From Betaproteobacteria bacterium (GTDB lineage: Bacteria > Pseudomonadota > Gammaproteobacteria > Burkholderiales > Usitatibacteraceae), in the NCBI GenBank assembly GCA_012274175.1, contig JAAOZZ010000258.1, positions 1-5,955 on the forward strand: a DNA stretch of 5,955 nucleotides, given 5' to 3'. Below are positions 1 through 5,807 of the stretch, one piece after another. Positions within the stretch are counted from its first letter, which is position 1. Each line of letters begins with the position of its first letter. The notes beneath the pieces were generated by a model. It was given only the letters and a program-made list of their open reading frames with translations. It had not been told where the DNA came from and did no database searches. A program made the position numbers and the translations under genes.

Positions 1-54
1 GCGCCTCCGGGGCCGACGATCCTGGTGAACCGGAACGGCGAGCCTCGGCAGTAA
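1..54 (+). CDS. C-terminal end of an unidentified protein (partial)
   Basis: An open frame enters from the left edge and ends at a TAA stop at 52-54, giving the C-terminal tail APPGPTILVNRNGEPRQ. It is treated as the end of a real gene because the stop is followed after 11 bases by a strong intrinsic terminator hairpin, the expected arrangement at the end of a transcription unit. The tail carries no recognisable motif, so no function can be offered. The start and most of the protein lie outside the window, and the frame is too short to be certain by itself. Confidence 0.5.
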   Translation, partial: APPGPTILVNRNGEPRQ

Positions 55-65
55 TCGCCCGAAAG

Positions 66-100
66 AGGAAAATGGCCCGCTCGATGCGGGCCATTTTCCT
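66..100 (+). terminator. Rho-independent terminator hairpin
   Basis: A perfect 15-bp inverted repeat (66-80 with 86-100) encloses the 5-base loop TCGAT. The inner stem is GC-rich (GGCCCGC/GCGGGCC) and the outer stem is A-rich on the left and T-rich on the right (ATTTTCCT followed by TT). A G-T and an A-T pair can extend it to 64/102. It lies just after the stop at 54, so it most likely ends transcription of the upstream gene. Because the left arm supplies a T-run on the other strand, it could work in both directions. It also separates that gene from the DUF3455 gene. Confidence 0.85.
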
Positions 101-237
101 TTGTGGCGTCCCGACGGCGAATCTGCGCAAGTGACGAGCCCGAATCCCGAAACGACATCCAAATCCGTCTCCGATTCGTAATGTGAGGTTCCCACCCGCA
201 GGAAGCCTCCTGCACCACCCCGATCAAGGAGATCGAT

Positions 238-774
238 ATGTACCGTCGTACCGTTCCCGCACTCGCACTGGCCTTCGCCATTCCTTGCGCCGCCGCCGCG
301 GTCGCCGAGCCCGCGGGAATCTCGGATGCGCTGCGCGCCCCGGCGGGCGAGCAGCTCGCCTTCGTGATGAATGCGCAGGGCGTGCAGATCTACGCGTGCA
401 AGCCGGGGACCGTCGACCCGGTGTCGTATGAGATGACCTTTCATTGGACGTTCGTGGCGCCCGAGGCGACGCTGCTCGTGGACGGCAAGCCGGCCGGCCA
501 CCACGGCGCCGGCCCCGTCTGGGAATCGAAGGAAGACGGCAGCAGGGTGAAGGGAGCGGTCCGCCAGAAACAGGATGGCGGGGCCGGCAACATTCCCTGG
601 CTGCTGCTCGCCGGCACGTCCGAGGGCGCCGGAAGGTTCGCGGGCGTCACCAGCGTCCAGCGCGTCGCGACCCGGGGCGGCGTCGAGCCCAAGGATGGAT
701 GCGATGCCACGAAGGCGGGGCGGGAGGCGCGCGTGCCTTACACCGCGCAGTACTACTTCTATAGACGAGGATAG
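238..774 (+). CDS. Secreted DUF3455 family protein
   Basis: This 178-residue protein begins with a signal peptide: basic YRR at 2-4, a hydrophobic stretch at 8-22, and a likely signal peptidase I site after AVA (residue 23). A cysteine at 17 is not in a good lipobox, so an exported soluble protein is favoured over a lipoprotein. The body matches the DUF3455 pattern: GVQIYAC (48-54), tryptophan 70 followed by APEA, GHHGAGPVWE (87-96), DGSRV (100-104), IPWLLL (119-124), a VQRVATRGG stretch (140-148), and a closing VPYTAQYYFY (166-175). Cys54 and Cys155 could form a disulfide. The biochemical role of this family is not established, and none is assigned here. The start is fixed by AAGGAG at 226-231, six bases before the ATG. 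It appears to be a single-gene unit between the terminator at 66-100 and the importer operon. Confidence 0.9.
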   Translation: MYRRTVPALALAFAIPCAAAAVAEPAGISDALRAPAGEQLAFVMNAQGVQIYACKPGTVDPVSYEMTFHWTFVAPEATLLVDGKPAGHHGAGPVWESKEDGSRVKGAVRQKQDGGAGNIPWLLLAGTSEGAGRFAGVTSVQRVATRGGVEPKDGCDATKAGREARVPYTAQYYFYRRG

Positions 775-824
775 GCGAGCGGCGTGGAGGGCCAGGCGCA
801 TCGCATCGCAGTTGATCTGCGTCG

Positions 825-857
825 GGAGCGCTCCGCGGGATCGACGGGATCTCCCGT
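825..857. promoter_or_regulatory. Two small inverted repeats, possible operator or weak terminator
   Basis: The gap between the DUF3455 gene and the importer operon contains a perfect 10-base palindrome GGAGCGCTCC (825-834) and a near-palindrome ACGGGA-TC-TCCCGT (844-857). They lie about 35 to 70 bases upstream of the candidate -10 box at 893, where a regulator could bind. No run of T follows either repeat, so termination of the DUF3455 transcript is less likely. Short palindromes also arise by chance in DNA this rich in G and C, so this is a weak call with no regulator assigned. Confidence 0.2.
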
Positions 858-892
858 TCCCGGCACTCGAAAAGACGCCGGCGACGGCGGTG

Positions 893-898
893 TACAAT
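893..898 (+). promoter_or_regulatory. Candidate -10 box for the ABC importer operon
   Basis: TACAAT at 893-898 differs from the sigma-70 -10 consensus at one position and sits in the most AT-rich patch of the gap, about 90 bases before the importer's first start codon. No convincing -35 hexamer lies 16-18 bases upstream (that stretch reads roughly CGAAAAG), so an activator or a different sigma factor may be needed. This is a guess from pattern and position only. Confidence 0.25.
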
Positions 899-984
899 TT
901 CCCCGCCATTCCCGCGTTCCGCTACGTTCCGCTGAATCCTGGCGATGAATTGCGCCGGCCACGAAAGTACGAGGAGATCGAACC

Positions 985-1995
985 ATGCTCACACGCCGTT
1001 CCCGTCATGGCATCGCCGCGCTCGCCCTCCTGGGCGCCGTCGTATCCACGCTGTCGCTGTCCGCCGGCGCCGACGACACCATGAACTACGGCGTGCAGCC
1101 GGACACGGATCCGGCCTTCATCGCGAAGGCGCTCGGCTACTTCGGGCCCATCGAGAAGAAGCACCACGTCAAGATCGAATTCAGGCAGTTCGCGTATGGC
1201 GCCCCCGAGAACCAGGCGATGGGCGCGGGAGCGCTGCAGATCGCTTCCGCCGGAATGGGGCCGGCGGCGATCGCCGCGGCGCGCCTTCCCACGACGCTCG
1301 TCGCGATCAACATCCTGGAGCAGACGGCCATCCTGGTACCGACGGACTCCCCGCTCAAGACGCCCTGCGACCTGAAAGGCAAGACCGTCGCCTTTCCGGG
1401 CATCGGCTCGCAGCAGTATCCGTTGCTGCTCAAGGCGCTGGACAAGTGCGGGCTCCATGAGAGCGACGTGAAGCTCTTCAAGTCCACCGGACCCGACATC
1501 CCGGTCCTCGTCGGGCAGAAGTCCGTCGACGCGGGGATCACCTGGGATCCCTCCATTTCCGTCGGCCTCGCCTCGGGCAAGGTGAGGATCCTCGCGAAGG
1601 CGGAGCAAATCCTCCCGATCATGAACGGCCACTACGTCGGCAACGGCGTGTATGTCCACAACACCTTCCTGAAGGCGCATCCCGATATCACGCAGGAGCT
1701 CGTCACGGCGAACGTCAAGGCGATCAACTACATCCTCTGCCACCCCAAGAAGTCGGCCAAGCTCTGGAGCGAGCAGATCGGCATCCCCGAGAAGGTGATC
1801 TCGCTGTCGCTGGAGAAGGGTGTGTCGGTCTACAGCCTGGACGTCATCCCGACGCAGGCGACCATCGACGCCTACACGAAGTTCCTGCAAGCCGCCGGCA
1901 TCCTCAAGCCGGAGGATTCGCCGAAGATCGATCCGTCCTTCGCGACCAAGGCGCTCGCGGAGGTGAAGCGGGGCCACACCTGCTCGGGTGCGTAG
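985..1995 (+). CDS. Periplasmic substrate-binding protein, nitrate/sulfonate/taurine ABC importer class
   Basis: This 336-residue protein captures a solute in the periplasm and delivers it to the permease encoded just downstream. Its signal peptide has a basic start (RRSRH, 4-8), a hydrophobic core at 10-25 and a probable cleavage after SAGA (residue 29). The mature protein starts with the SsuA/TauA (NMT1-like) layout: a first strand MNYGVQPD, then AFIAKALGYF (44-53), where the ligand-facing helix lies, then an AYGAPENQAMGAGALQIA stretch (70-87), which is the usual 'amount of protein binding sites and low-value index' region of the fold. ILVPTDSPLKTPCDLKGKTVAFPG (116-139) is the family's hinge segment. 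The length is typical. Four cysteines (128, 155, 252, 333) could form disulfides. The start is supported by GAGGAG at 971-976, eight bases before the ATG. The class covers nitrate, taurine, alkanesulfonates, thiamine precursors and aromatic acids, and no adjacent catabolic enzyme narrows the choice. Confidence 0.88.
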   Translation: MLTRRSRHGIAALALLGAVVSTLSLSAGADDTMNYGVQPDTDPAFIAKALGYFGPIEKKHHVKIEFRQFAYGAPENQAMGAGALQIASAGMGPAAIAAARLPTTLVAINILEQTAILVPTDSPLKTPCDLKGKTVAFPGIGSQQYPLLLKALDKCGLHESDVKLFKSTGPDIPVLVGQKSVDAGITWDPSISVGLASGKVRILAKAEQILPIMNGHYVGNGVYVHNTFLKAHPDITQELVTANVKAINYILCHPKKSAKLWSEQIGIPEKVISLSLEKGVSVYSLDVIPTQATIDAYTKFLQAAGILKPEDSPKIDPSFATKALAEVKRGHTCSGA

Positions 1996-1998
1996 GGA

Positions 1999-2772
1999 GT
2001 GAGGCAAGCAGCAGGCATCGCCGGGGGAGCCCGGCGCGCACTCCCGTTCCTCTTCGCGGCCGTCTCGATCGTCGTCGCCTGGCAGCTCGTCGTGTGGATC
2101 ACGAAGCCGGAGCCGTCCATCCTTCCGCCGCCCGGCGCTGTCGTGGCGAGCTTCGGTCACCTGATCGCGAACGGCGAGCTTCCGCGGGATGCCGCGATCA
2201 GCCTCGCGCGCGTCTTCTCCGCGTGGCTCCTTTCGGCGGCCGTCGCCGTGCCCCTGGGCCTCCTCATGGGAAGCTCGCGCGCCCTCGAGCGGATCGTCAA
2301 TCCCTTCGTCGAGCTGCTGCGGCCCATCTCGCCGCTCGCCTGGATCCCGATGGCCATCCTCTGGTTCGGCATCGGCGAGGCGGGCAAGATCTTTGTCGTG
2401 CTGATCGGCGCGTTCTTTCCCATCCTCCTCAACACGATCGCGGGGGTGAAGGGCGTGGATCCGGTGCTGCTGCACGCCGGGGAAGTGTTCGGCTGCGATA
2501 CGCGGCTCTCCCTCTTCCGGCGCGTCGTGGTGCCCGCCTCGATGCCCGCCGTCATCGTCGGGTTGCGCATTGCCTTCGGCACCGGCTGGGCGGCCATCAT
2601 CGCGGCCGAGCTCGTCGCCGCGCAAAGCGGCCTGGGGTTCCTCATCGCCAACGGCATGGACGTGCTGCGCGCCGACAAGGTCCTGGTCGGGATGATCGCG
2701 ATCGGCGTGCTGGGGTTCCTCTTCGATACGCTCTTCCGCTTCCTCCAGGGCCGTTTCGGCTACGCTAGCTGA
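1999..2772 (+). CDS. ABC transporter permease, SsuC/TauC type
   Basis: This 257-residue inner-membrane protein would form the importer's channel, probably as a homodimer because only one permease gene is present. Hydrophobic segments lie near residues 15-34, 71-93, 106-125, 129-149, 185-206 and 228-246, the usual six of this class. The family stretch SILPPPGAVVASF (40-52) follows the first segment. The cytoplasmic EAA-type loop that docks to the ATPase is visible at about 158-182 as LHAGEVFGCDTRLSLFRRVVVPASMP; the conserved glycine (165) and the closing P are present. The start must be the GTG at 1999, because the preceding gene's TAG at 1993-1995 is in the same frame and no other usable start follows for about 30 codons. 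The only Shine-Dalgarno-like bases (AGGGAG) run into the GTG itself, so translation is probably coupled to the gene upstream. It ends in TGATG, overlapping the ATPase start by one base. Confidence 0.9.
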   Translation: MRQAAGIAGGARRALPFLFAAVSIVVAWQLVVWITKPEPSILPPPGAVVASFGHLIANGELPRDAAISLARVFSAWLLSAAVAVPLGLLMGSSRALERIVNPFVELLRPISPLAWIPMAILWFGIGEAGKIFVVLIGAFFPILLNTIAGVKGVDPVLLHAGEVFGCDTRLSLFRRVVVPASMPAVIVGLRIAFGTGWAAIIAAELVAAQSGLGFLIANGMDVLRADKVLVGMIAIGVLGFLFDTLFRFLQGRFGYAS

Positions 2773-3581
2773 TGCAGCCGGCGCCCGACACCGGCAAGCC
2801 GTTGTGCATCGCCCGGCTCACGAAGAGCTACGAGAGCCGCTCCGGAGGCACGCTCGCCGCCCTGGGGCCCGTTTCCATCGACGTCGAGGCCGGCGAGTTC
2901 GTCGTGATCGTGGGCCCGAGCGGCTGCGGGAAGACCACGCTGCTCCACCTGCTCGCGGGCTTCCTCGCGCCCAGCGAGGGAGCGATCCTCGTGGGCGGCG
3001 AGCCCGTTTCCAGCCCCAGCATCGACCGCGCCGTCGTGTTCCAGAGCTATGCGCTCTTCCCGTGGCTCTCGGTGATCGAGAACGTGGAATTCGGGCTCAT
3101 GCGCAAGAAGCTCACGGGCGAGCGCCGGCGCGAGATCGCCGAATTCCACCTGCGCCTGGTCGGGCTGCAGGACTTCGCGAACAAGCACATCGACGAGCTG
3201 TCCGGCGGCATGAAGCAGCGCGTGGCGATCGCGCGCGCGTTCGCGGTGGAGCCGTCGATCCTGCTGATGGACGAGCCGTTCGGCGCGCTCGATGCCCTCA
3301 CGCGGCGCCTCCTGCAACGCGAGCTGCTGCGCATCTGGCAGGAACAGCGCCGCACCGTCGTGTTCATCACGCACTCGGTGACCGAGGCCCTCTTCCTCGC
3401 CGACCGGATCCTCCTGATGTCGTGCCGCCCCGGGCAGATCAAGGGCGAGTGGCGCGTGACCGAGCAGCGGCCGCGCGACGTGACCTCGAGCGCCTCGGTG
3501 GCGCTCGAGCGCGAGATCTACGCGTTGCTCGACGAGGAGCTCGCGAAGACCTTCGGGCAGGAGGGGCTCAGGGCCACTTGA
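2772..3581 (+). CDS. ABC transporter ATPase, SsuB/TauB type
   Basis: This 269-residue protein hydrolyses ATP on the cytoplasmic face to drive import through the adjacent permease. All hallmarks are intact: Walker A GPSGCGKT (48-55), Q-loop glutamine 91 in VVFQSYALFPW, signature LSGGMKQR (143-150), Walker B ILLMDEP (163-169) with catalytic Glu168, D-loop GALD (171-174) and H-loop His201 in ITHSVTEAL. FQ..ALFPWL after the Q-loop is characteristic of the nitrate/sulfonate/taurine subfamily. The ATG at 2772 overlaps the permease TGA by one base, a sign of coupled translation, and no separate ribosome binding site is needed. Past about residue 215 there is only a short tail, not the regulatory domain of MalK-like proteins. 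It closes the operon; its stop lies 16 bases from the stop of the convergent phosphatase gene. Confidence 0.93.
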   Translation: MQPAPDTGKPLCIARLTKSYESRSGGTLAALGPVSIDVEAGEFVVIVGPSGCGKTTLLHLLAGFLAPSEGAILVGGEPVSSPSIDRAVVFQSYALFPWLSVIENVEFGLMRKKLTGERRREIAEFHLRLVGLQDFANKHIDELSGGMKQRVAIARAFAVEPSILLMDEPFGALDALTRRLLQRELLRIWQEQRRTVVFITHSVTEALFLADRILLMSCRPGQIKGEWRVTEQRPRDVTSSASVALEREIYALLDEELAKTFGQEGLRAT

Positions 3582-3599
3582 AGCCGGGACGAGCCGGCT
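3582..3599. other. Weak hairpin at the junction of two convergent operons
   Basis: AGCCGG (3582-3587) can pair with CCGGCT (3594-3599) around a 6-base loop. It fills the gap between the importer ATPase stop (3579-3581) and the phosphatase stop on the other strand (3598-3600), and its right arm overlaps the latter. No T-run follows on either strand, so it is not a convincing intrinsic terminator. No better terminator is present at the junction. Confidence 0.3.
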
Positions 3600-4905
3600 A
3601 TGTCATGGCGGCGCGATGCATGTCGACGTGCGGCAGCGGCCGGCGCACGGCCAGCATCGTGCAGTCGTCCGCCAGCAGCCGCGATCCGCAGTGGCCGACG
3701 ACCTTCTCGTACAGGGAATCCAGCAGCGCCGGAAGCGGGCTCGTCGCGCCCAGGCGCAGCATCTCCAGACAACCCTGCTCGGAAAACGGGACGCCTGCCC
3801 GGTCTTCCGCTTCCGTCACGCCGTCCGTGTAGCAGAGGAGCGTTTCACCGGGCTCGAGGACGCGCTCCATGCTCGAGTACCGCCGGCCGCTCGCCGCGCC
3901 GACCAATGCCCCTTTCGGCAAAGGCAGCATCGCGGCGCCCGTCCGGTTGCACATCATCGGCGCGCAATGTCCCCCGTTCGAGTAGACGAACCGGCCGCTC
4001 TGCACGTCGAGGAAGCCGCAGAACAGGGTCACGAAAAGGTTCGCGTCGTTGCCGACGCACAGGCGATCGTTGAGCGCTTCGAGAATGTCCTCGGGCCTCG
4101 TCGTGTCCATGGCCAGCATCCGCAGCAACCCGATCACCCGGACCATGAAGAGGGCGGCGGCGATGCCGTGGCCCGAAACGTCCCCGATGCAGAGGAAAAG
4201 CGTGCGGCCGTCGACGAAGAATGCGTCGAACAGGTCGCCTCCCACCCTGGAAGTCGGCTCCATGAAACCGCACGCTTCGATGTCGGAGCGCCCCGGAAAT
4301 AGCGGCCGCTGCAAGGGCAGCATGCTGGCCTGCAGCTCGCGCGCGACCTCGAGCTCCTTCCTGAGATGCTGGAGCTCCAGGCGCTCGCGCTCCACTGCGA
4401 GCGCCTTCTCGTTCGTACGGCGCATGCGCTCGCTCAAGGTGCGCATGAGATTCTGGCCCACGCCGCGCATCAGCATCAGGCGATTCCAGAACGTGTCGCG
4501 ATCGAGCTTGAGGACGCGAACATCGGTAGCCGCGAGCACCAGCGCCGTGACCGGTTTGCCATCGATGGCCGAAAGCTCGCCGATGCATTCGCCTGCAGCT
4601 ATCTCGATGGCGGTCTCCGGGCTCGGATCGTCGCCCATCTGGACGATCACCTTGCCCGATAGGAGGATGAAGACGTCCCGATTGGCCTCGCCTCGGCGCA
4701 GAAGCGGCGTGCCGGCGGGGAGTGCCAACACCTCCGAAGCCCCGAGCGCTTCGTCGATCTCGCGCGGGTCGGCGTCCCGGAAGAGCGCGATCCATTGAAT
4801 CGCCGCTTCGCGCCGCTCCCCGCGGCGCATTTCCTTCGCAGGCGGACGGTCTGCCTTCCTTCGATCGGGTCCACGCCGGAAATGCATCGCGGCGGGCTCG
4901 CTCAT
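3598..4905 (-). CDS. PP2C/SpoIIE-type serine phosphatase with N-terminal cNMP-binding-like domain (RsbU-like)
   Basis: This 435-residue cytoplasmic protein most likely removes phosphate from the STAS protein encoded at the start of the same operon. Residues 1-33 are a basic, probably flexible leader. Residues about 38-150 form a CRP-type cyclic-nucleotide-binding fold: LPAGTPLLRRGE (62-73), then VFILLSGKVIV (78-88) and GECIGELSAIDG (105-116). The usual phosphate-binding Arg after this point appears replaced (PVTA at 118-121). A charged helix at about 155-192, rich in E, R and L, looks like the coiled-coil linker common in RsbU-type phosphatases. The catalytic domain (about 190-422) keeps the metal-binding and family motifs VGGDLFDAF (221-229), GDVSGHG (241-247), NGGHCAPM (310-317), CYTDGVTEAED (358-368) and ADDCTML (412-418). 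No membrane segment is seen. Its ATG overlaps the kinase gene stop by four bases (ATGA). The signal sensed is unknown. Confidence 0.92.
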   Translation of the reverse strand: MSEPAAMHFRRGPDRRKADRPPAKEMRRGERREAAIQWIALFRDADPREIDEALGASEVLALPAGTPLLRRGEANRDVFILLSGKVIVQMGDDPSPETAIEIAAGECIGELSAIDGKPVTALVLAATDVRVLKLDRDTFWNRLMLMRGVGQNLMRTLSERMRRTNEKALAVERERLELQHLRKELEVARELQASMLPLQRPLFPGRSDIEACGFMEPTSRVGGDLFDAFFVDGRTLFLCIGDVSGHGIAAALFMVRVIGLLRMLAMDTTRPEDILEALNDRLCVGNDANLFVTLFCGFLDVQSGRFVYSNGGHCAPMMCNRTGAAMLPLPKGALVGAASGRRYSSMERVLEPGETLLCYTDGVTEAEDRAGVPFSEQGCLEMLRLGATSPLPALLDSLYEKVVGHCGSRLLADDCTMLAVRRPLPHVDMHRAAMT

Positions 4906-5339
4906 TGCAGGCTCCAGCGCGCACCGAAAGTCAGGCGGTTGTGACCATTCTCGTTGCGGTAATCGAGCCAGTCCGAGCAGCGGCGGAGCATCACGAGGCC
5001 CAGCCCGCCCAGCGACGCGTCTTCGAGCGTTTTCGGCAATGTCCGGGCCGGAACCGAAAGCGGATCGAATGCCACGCCGGCATCCGATACGGTCACGCCC
5101 GCCTTGCCGCAGCCGTCATCGACGCTGATCTCGAGCATCACCTTGACCGGCGCCGAAAGCGCGGTGCTGCCACCGTGGACGATCACGTTCTCGAGCGCTT
5201 CATTCAAGCAAAGGACGAGACGCTCTACGTGCTCCTCGGGTACCTCATGCTCCCGGCACGCGGCATGGAGCCAGTCCGACGCGCGCCGCACCTCGTCGCC
5301 GTTCGCGCGGATCGTGAGCTCGTCAAACCTCGACGACAC
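4902..5339 (-). CDS. RsbW-type serine kinase / anti-sigma factor (GHKL ATPase)
   Basis: This 145-residue single-domain protein should phosphorylate the neighbouring STAS protein and, when free, bind and inhibit an unknown partner (a sigma factor in the classical system). The Bergerat ATP-binding fold is clear: N-box LCLNEALENVIVHG (43-56), with Glu47 and Asn51 as the catalytic and Mg-binding residues, G1 box VSDAGVAFDP (84-93), and G2 box LGGLGLVML (110-118). The length fits RsbW/SpoIIAB proteins and there is no phospho-acceptor His domain, so it is not a two-component histidine kinase. The start is a GTG (5337-5339); an in-frame TGA at 5355-5357 rules out a longer form, and the Shine-Dalgarno match is poor, which suggests low or coupled translation. 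It begins 22 bases after the STAS stop, and its own stop overlaps the phosphatase ATG by four bases. Confidence 0.9.
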   Translation of the reverse strand: MSSRFDELTIRANGDEVRRASDWLHAACREHEVPEEHVERLVLCLNEALENVIVHGGSTALSAPVKVMLEISVDDGCGKAGVTVSDAGVAFDPLSVPARTLPKTLEDASLGGLGLVMLRRCSDWLDYRNENGHNRLTFGARWSLQ

Positions 5340-5361
5340 GGATGGTACGCAGGGTCATGGA

Positions 5362-5706
5362 TCAGGCCAGGACAGCCTTCTCGGCGTCGGCGGAAGTGCC
5401 GAAAACCGGAATCAATTCGTCGACGCCGGTTGCCTCGAGGCTCATCATGACTGTCGAGGCCTTGTTCACCACCAGCGCCATCTTGCCGCCGCGCTTCTGG
5501 ACCTCCTTGGCGCTGGAAATGAGCGCACGGATGCCGATCGAGGCGAGAAACTTCAGGTGGGACAGGTCGACGACCACCGCCCTTTTCGGTGCGGCGGTCA
5601 GTTGCGCGAGCTGCGAGGCGACCGAATCGGTACCCGGCATGTCGAGACGGCCGGAGATCACGATCCGGCGCAAGTCCGCGGCGACATCCTCGTAGCTGAT
5701 GGACAT
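5362..5706 (-). CDS. STAS-domain anti-sigma factor antagonist (RsbV/SpoIIAA-like)
   Basis: This 114-residue protein consists of one STAS domain and would be the switching element: unphosphorylated it binds the RsbW-type kinase, and phosphorylated it releases it. The core motif is VVVDLSHLKFLASIGIRALI (44-63); Ser56 lies where SpoIIAA and RsbV are phosphorylated. The downstream stretch RGGKMALVV (72-80) and the ending VFGTSADAEKAVLA fit the family's last strand and helix. The loop reads SIGI instead of the common S-S/T-G-L. The start is secure: AAGGAG at 5712-5717 (minus strand) lies five bases before the ATG. It is the first gene of a three-gene minus-strand operon with the kinase and phosphatase. 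No clear sigma-70 promoter was found in the roughly 100 bases upstream. Confidence 0.92.
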   Translation of the reverse strand: MSISYEDVAADLRRIVISGRLDMPGTDSVASQLAQLTAAPKRAVVVDLSHLKFLASIGIRALISSAKEVQKRGGKMALVVNKASTVMMSLEATGVDELIPVFGTSADAEKAVLA

Positions 5707-5807
5707 GGATACTCCTTACTCGAACGGGACACCGTGACGGAATTGCTCGTGCGCAGCTTACAGCTTCGCGGCTCGGCGGGGAAATGGGTGGGCCTCCATG
5801 GGGGACA
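5707..5807 (-). promoter_or_regulatory. Leader of the partner-switching operon, no clear promoter
   Basis: These 101 bases lie between the STAS start codon and the putative end of the insertion sequence. Apart from the AAGGAG ribosome binding site at 5712-5717, I see no -35/-10 pair that fits sigma-70, no sigma-54 element and no strong inverted repeat. The native promoter may need a different sigma factor, or may have lain further upstream and been displaced by the insertion. It is listed as the only place in the window where the operon's own promoter could be. Confidence 0.3.

Noticed and set aside
238..310. Possible lipoprotein signal in the DUF3455 protein (Cys17)
   Set aside because: The residues before the cysteine (A-I-P) do not fit a lipobox, while a good signal peptidase I site follows at residue 23.
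922..2625. A 567-codon open frame on the minus strand opposite the binding protein and permease
   Set aside because: Its product is almost entirely R, D, E, G and A with no domain motif, and it lies antisense to two clearly recognised genes. Long spurious antisense frames are common in DNA with GC-rich third codon positions.
2804..3832. A 342-codon plus-strand frame overlapping the ATPase and the junction
   Set aside because: It is a shifted-frame copy of the ATPase region, rich in R, A and P, and the true ATPase frame has every ABC motif.
3845..4924. A 359-codon minus-strand frame overlapping the phosphatase
   Set aside because: It is out of frame with the phosphatase, whose catalytic motifs are all intact in the chosen frame; the product is arginine- and alanine-rich low-complexity sequence.
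4902..5339. Two-component sensor histidine kinase
   Set aside because: The protein has only the ATP-binding domain, with no phospho-acceptor His domain or sensor, and sits beside a STAS protein and a SpoIIE-type phosphatase, which fits an RsbW-type kinase.
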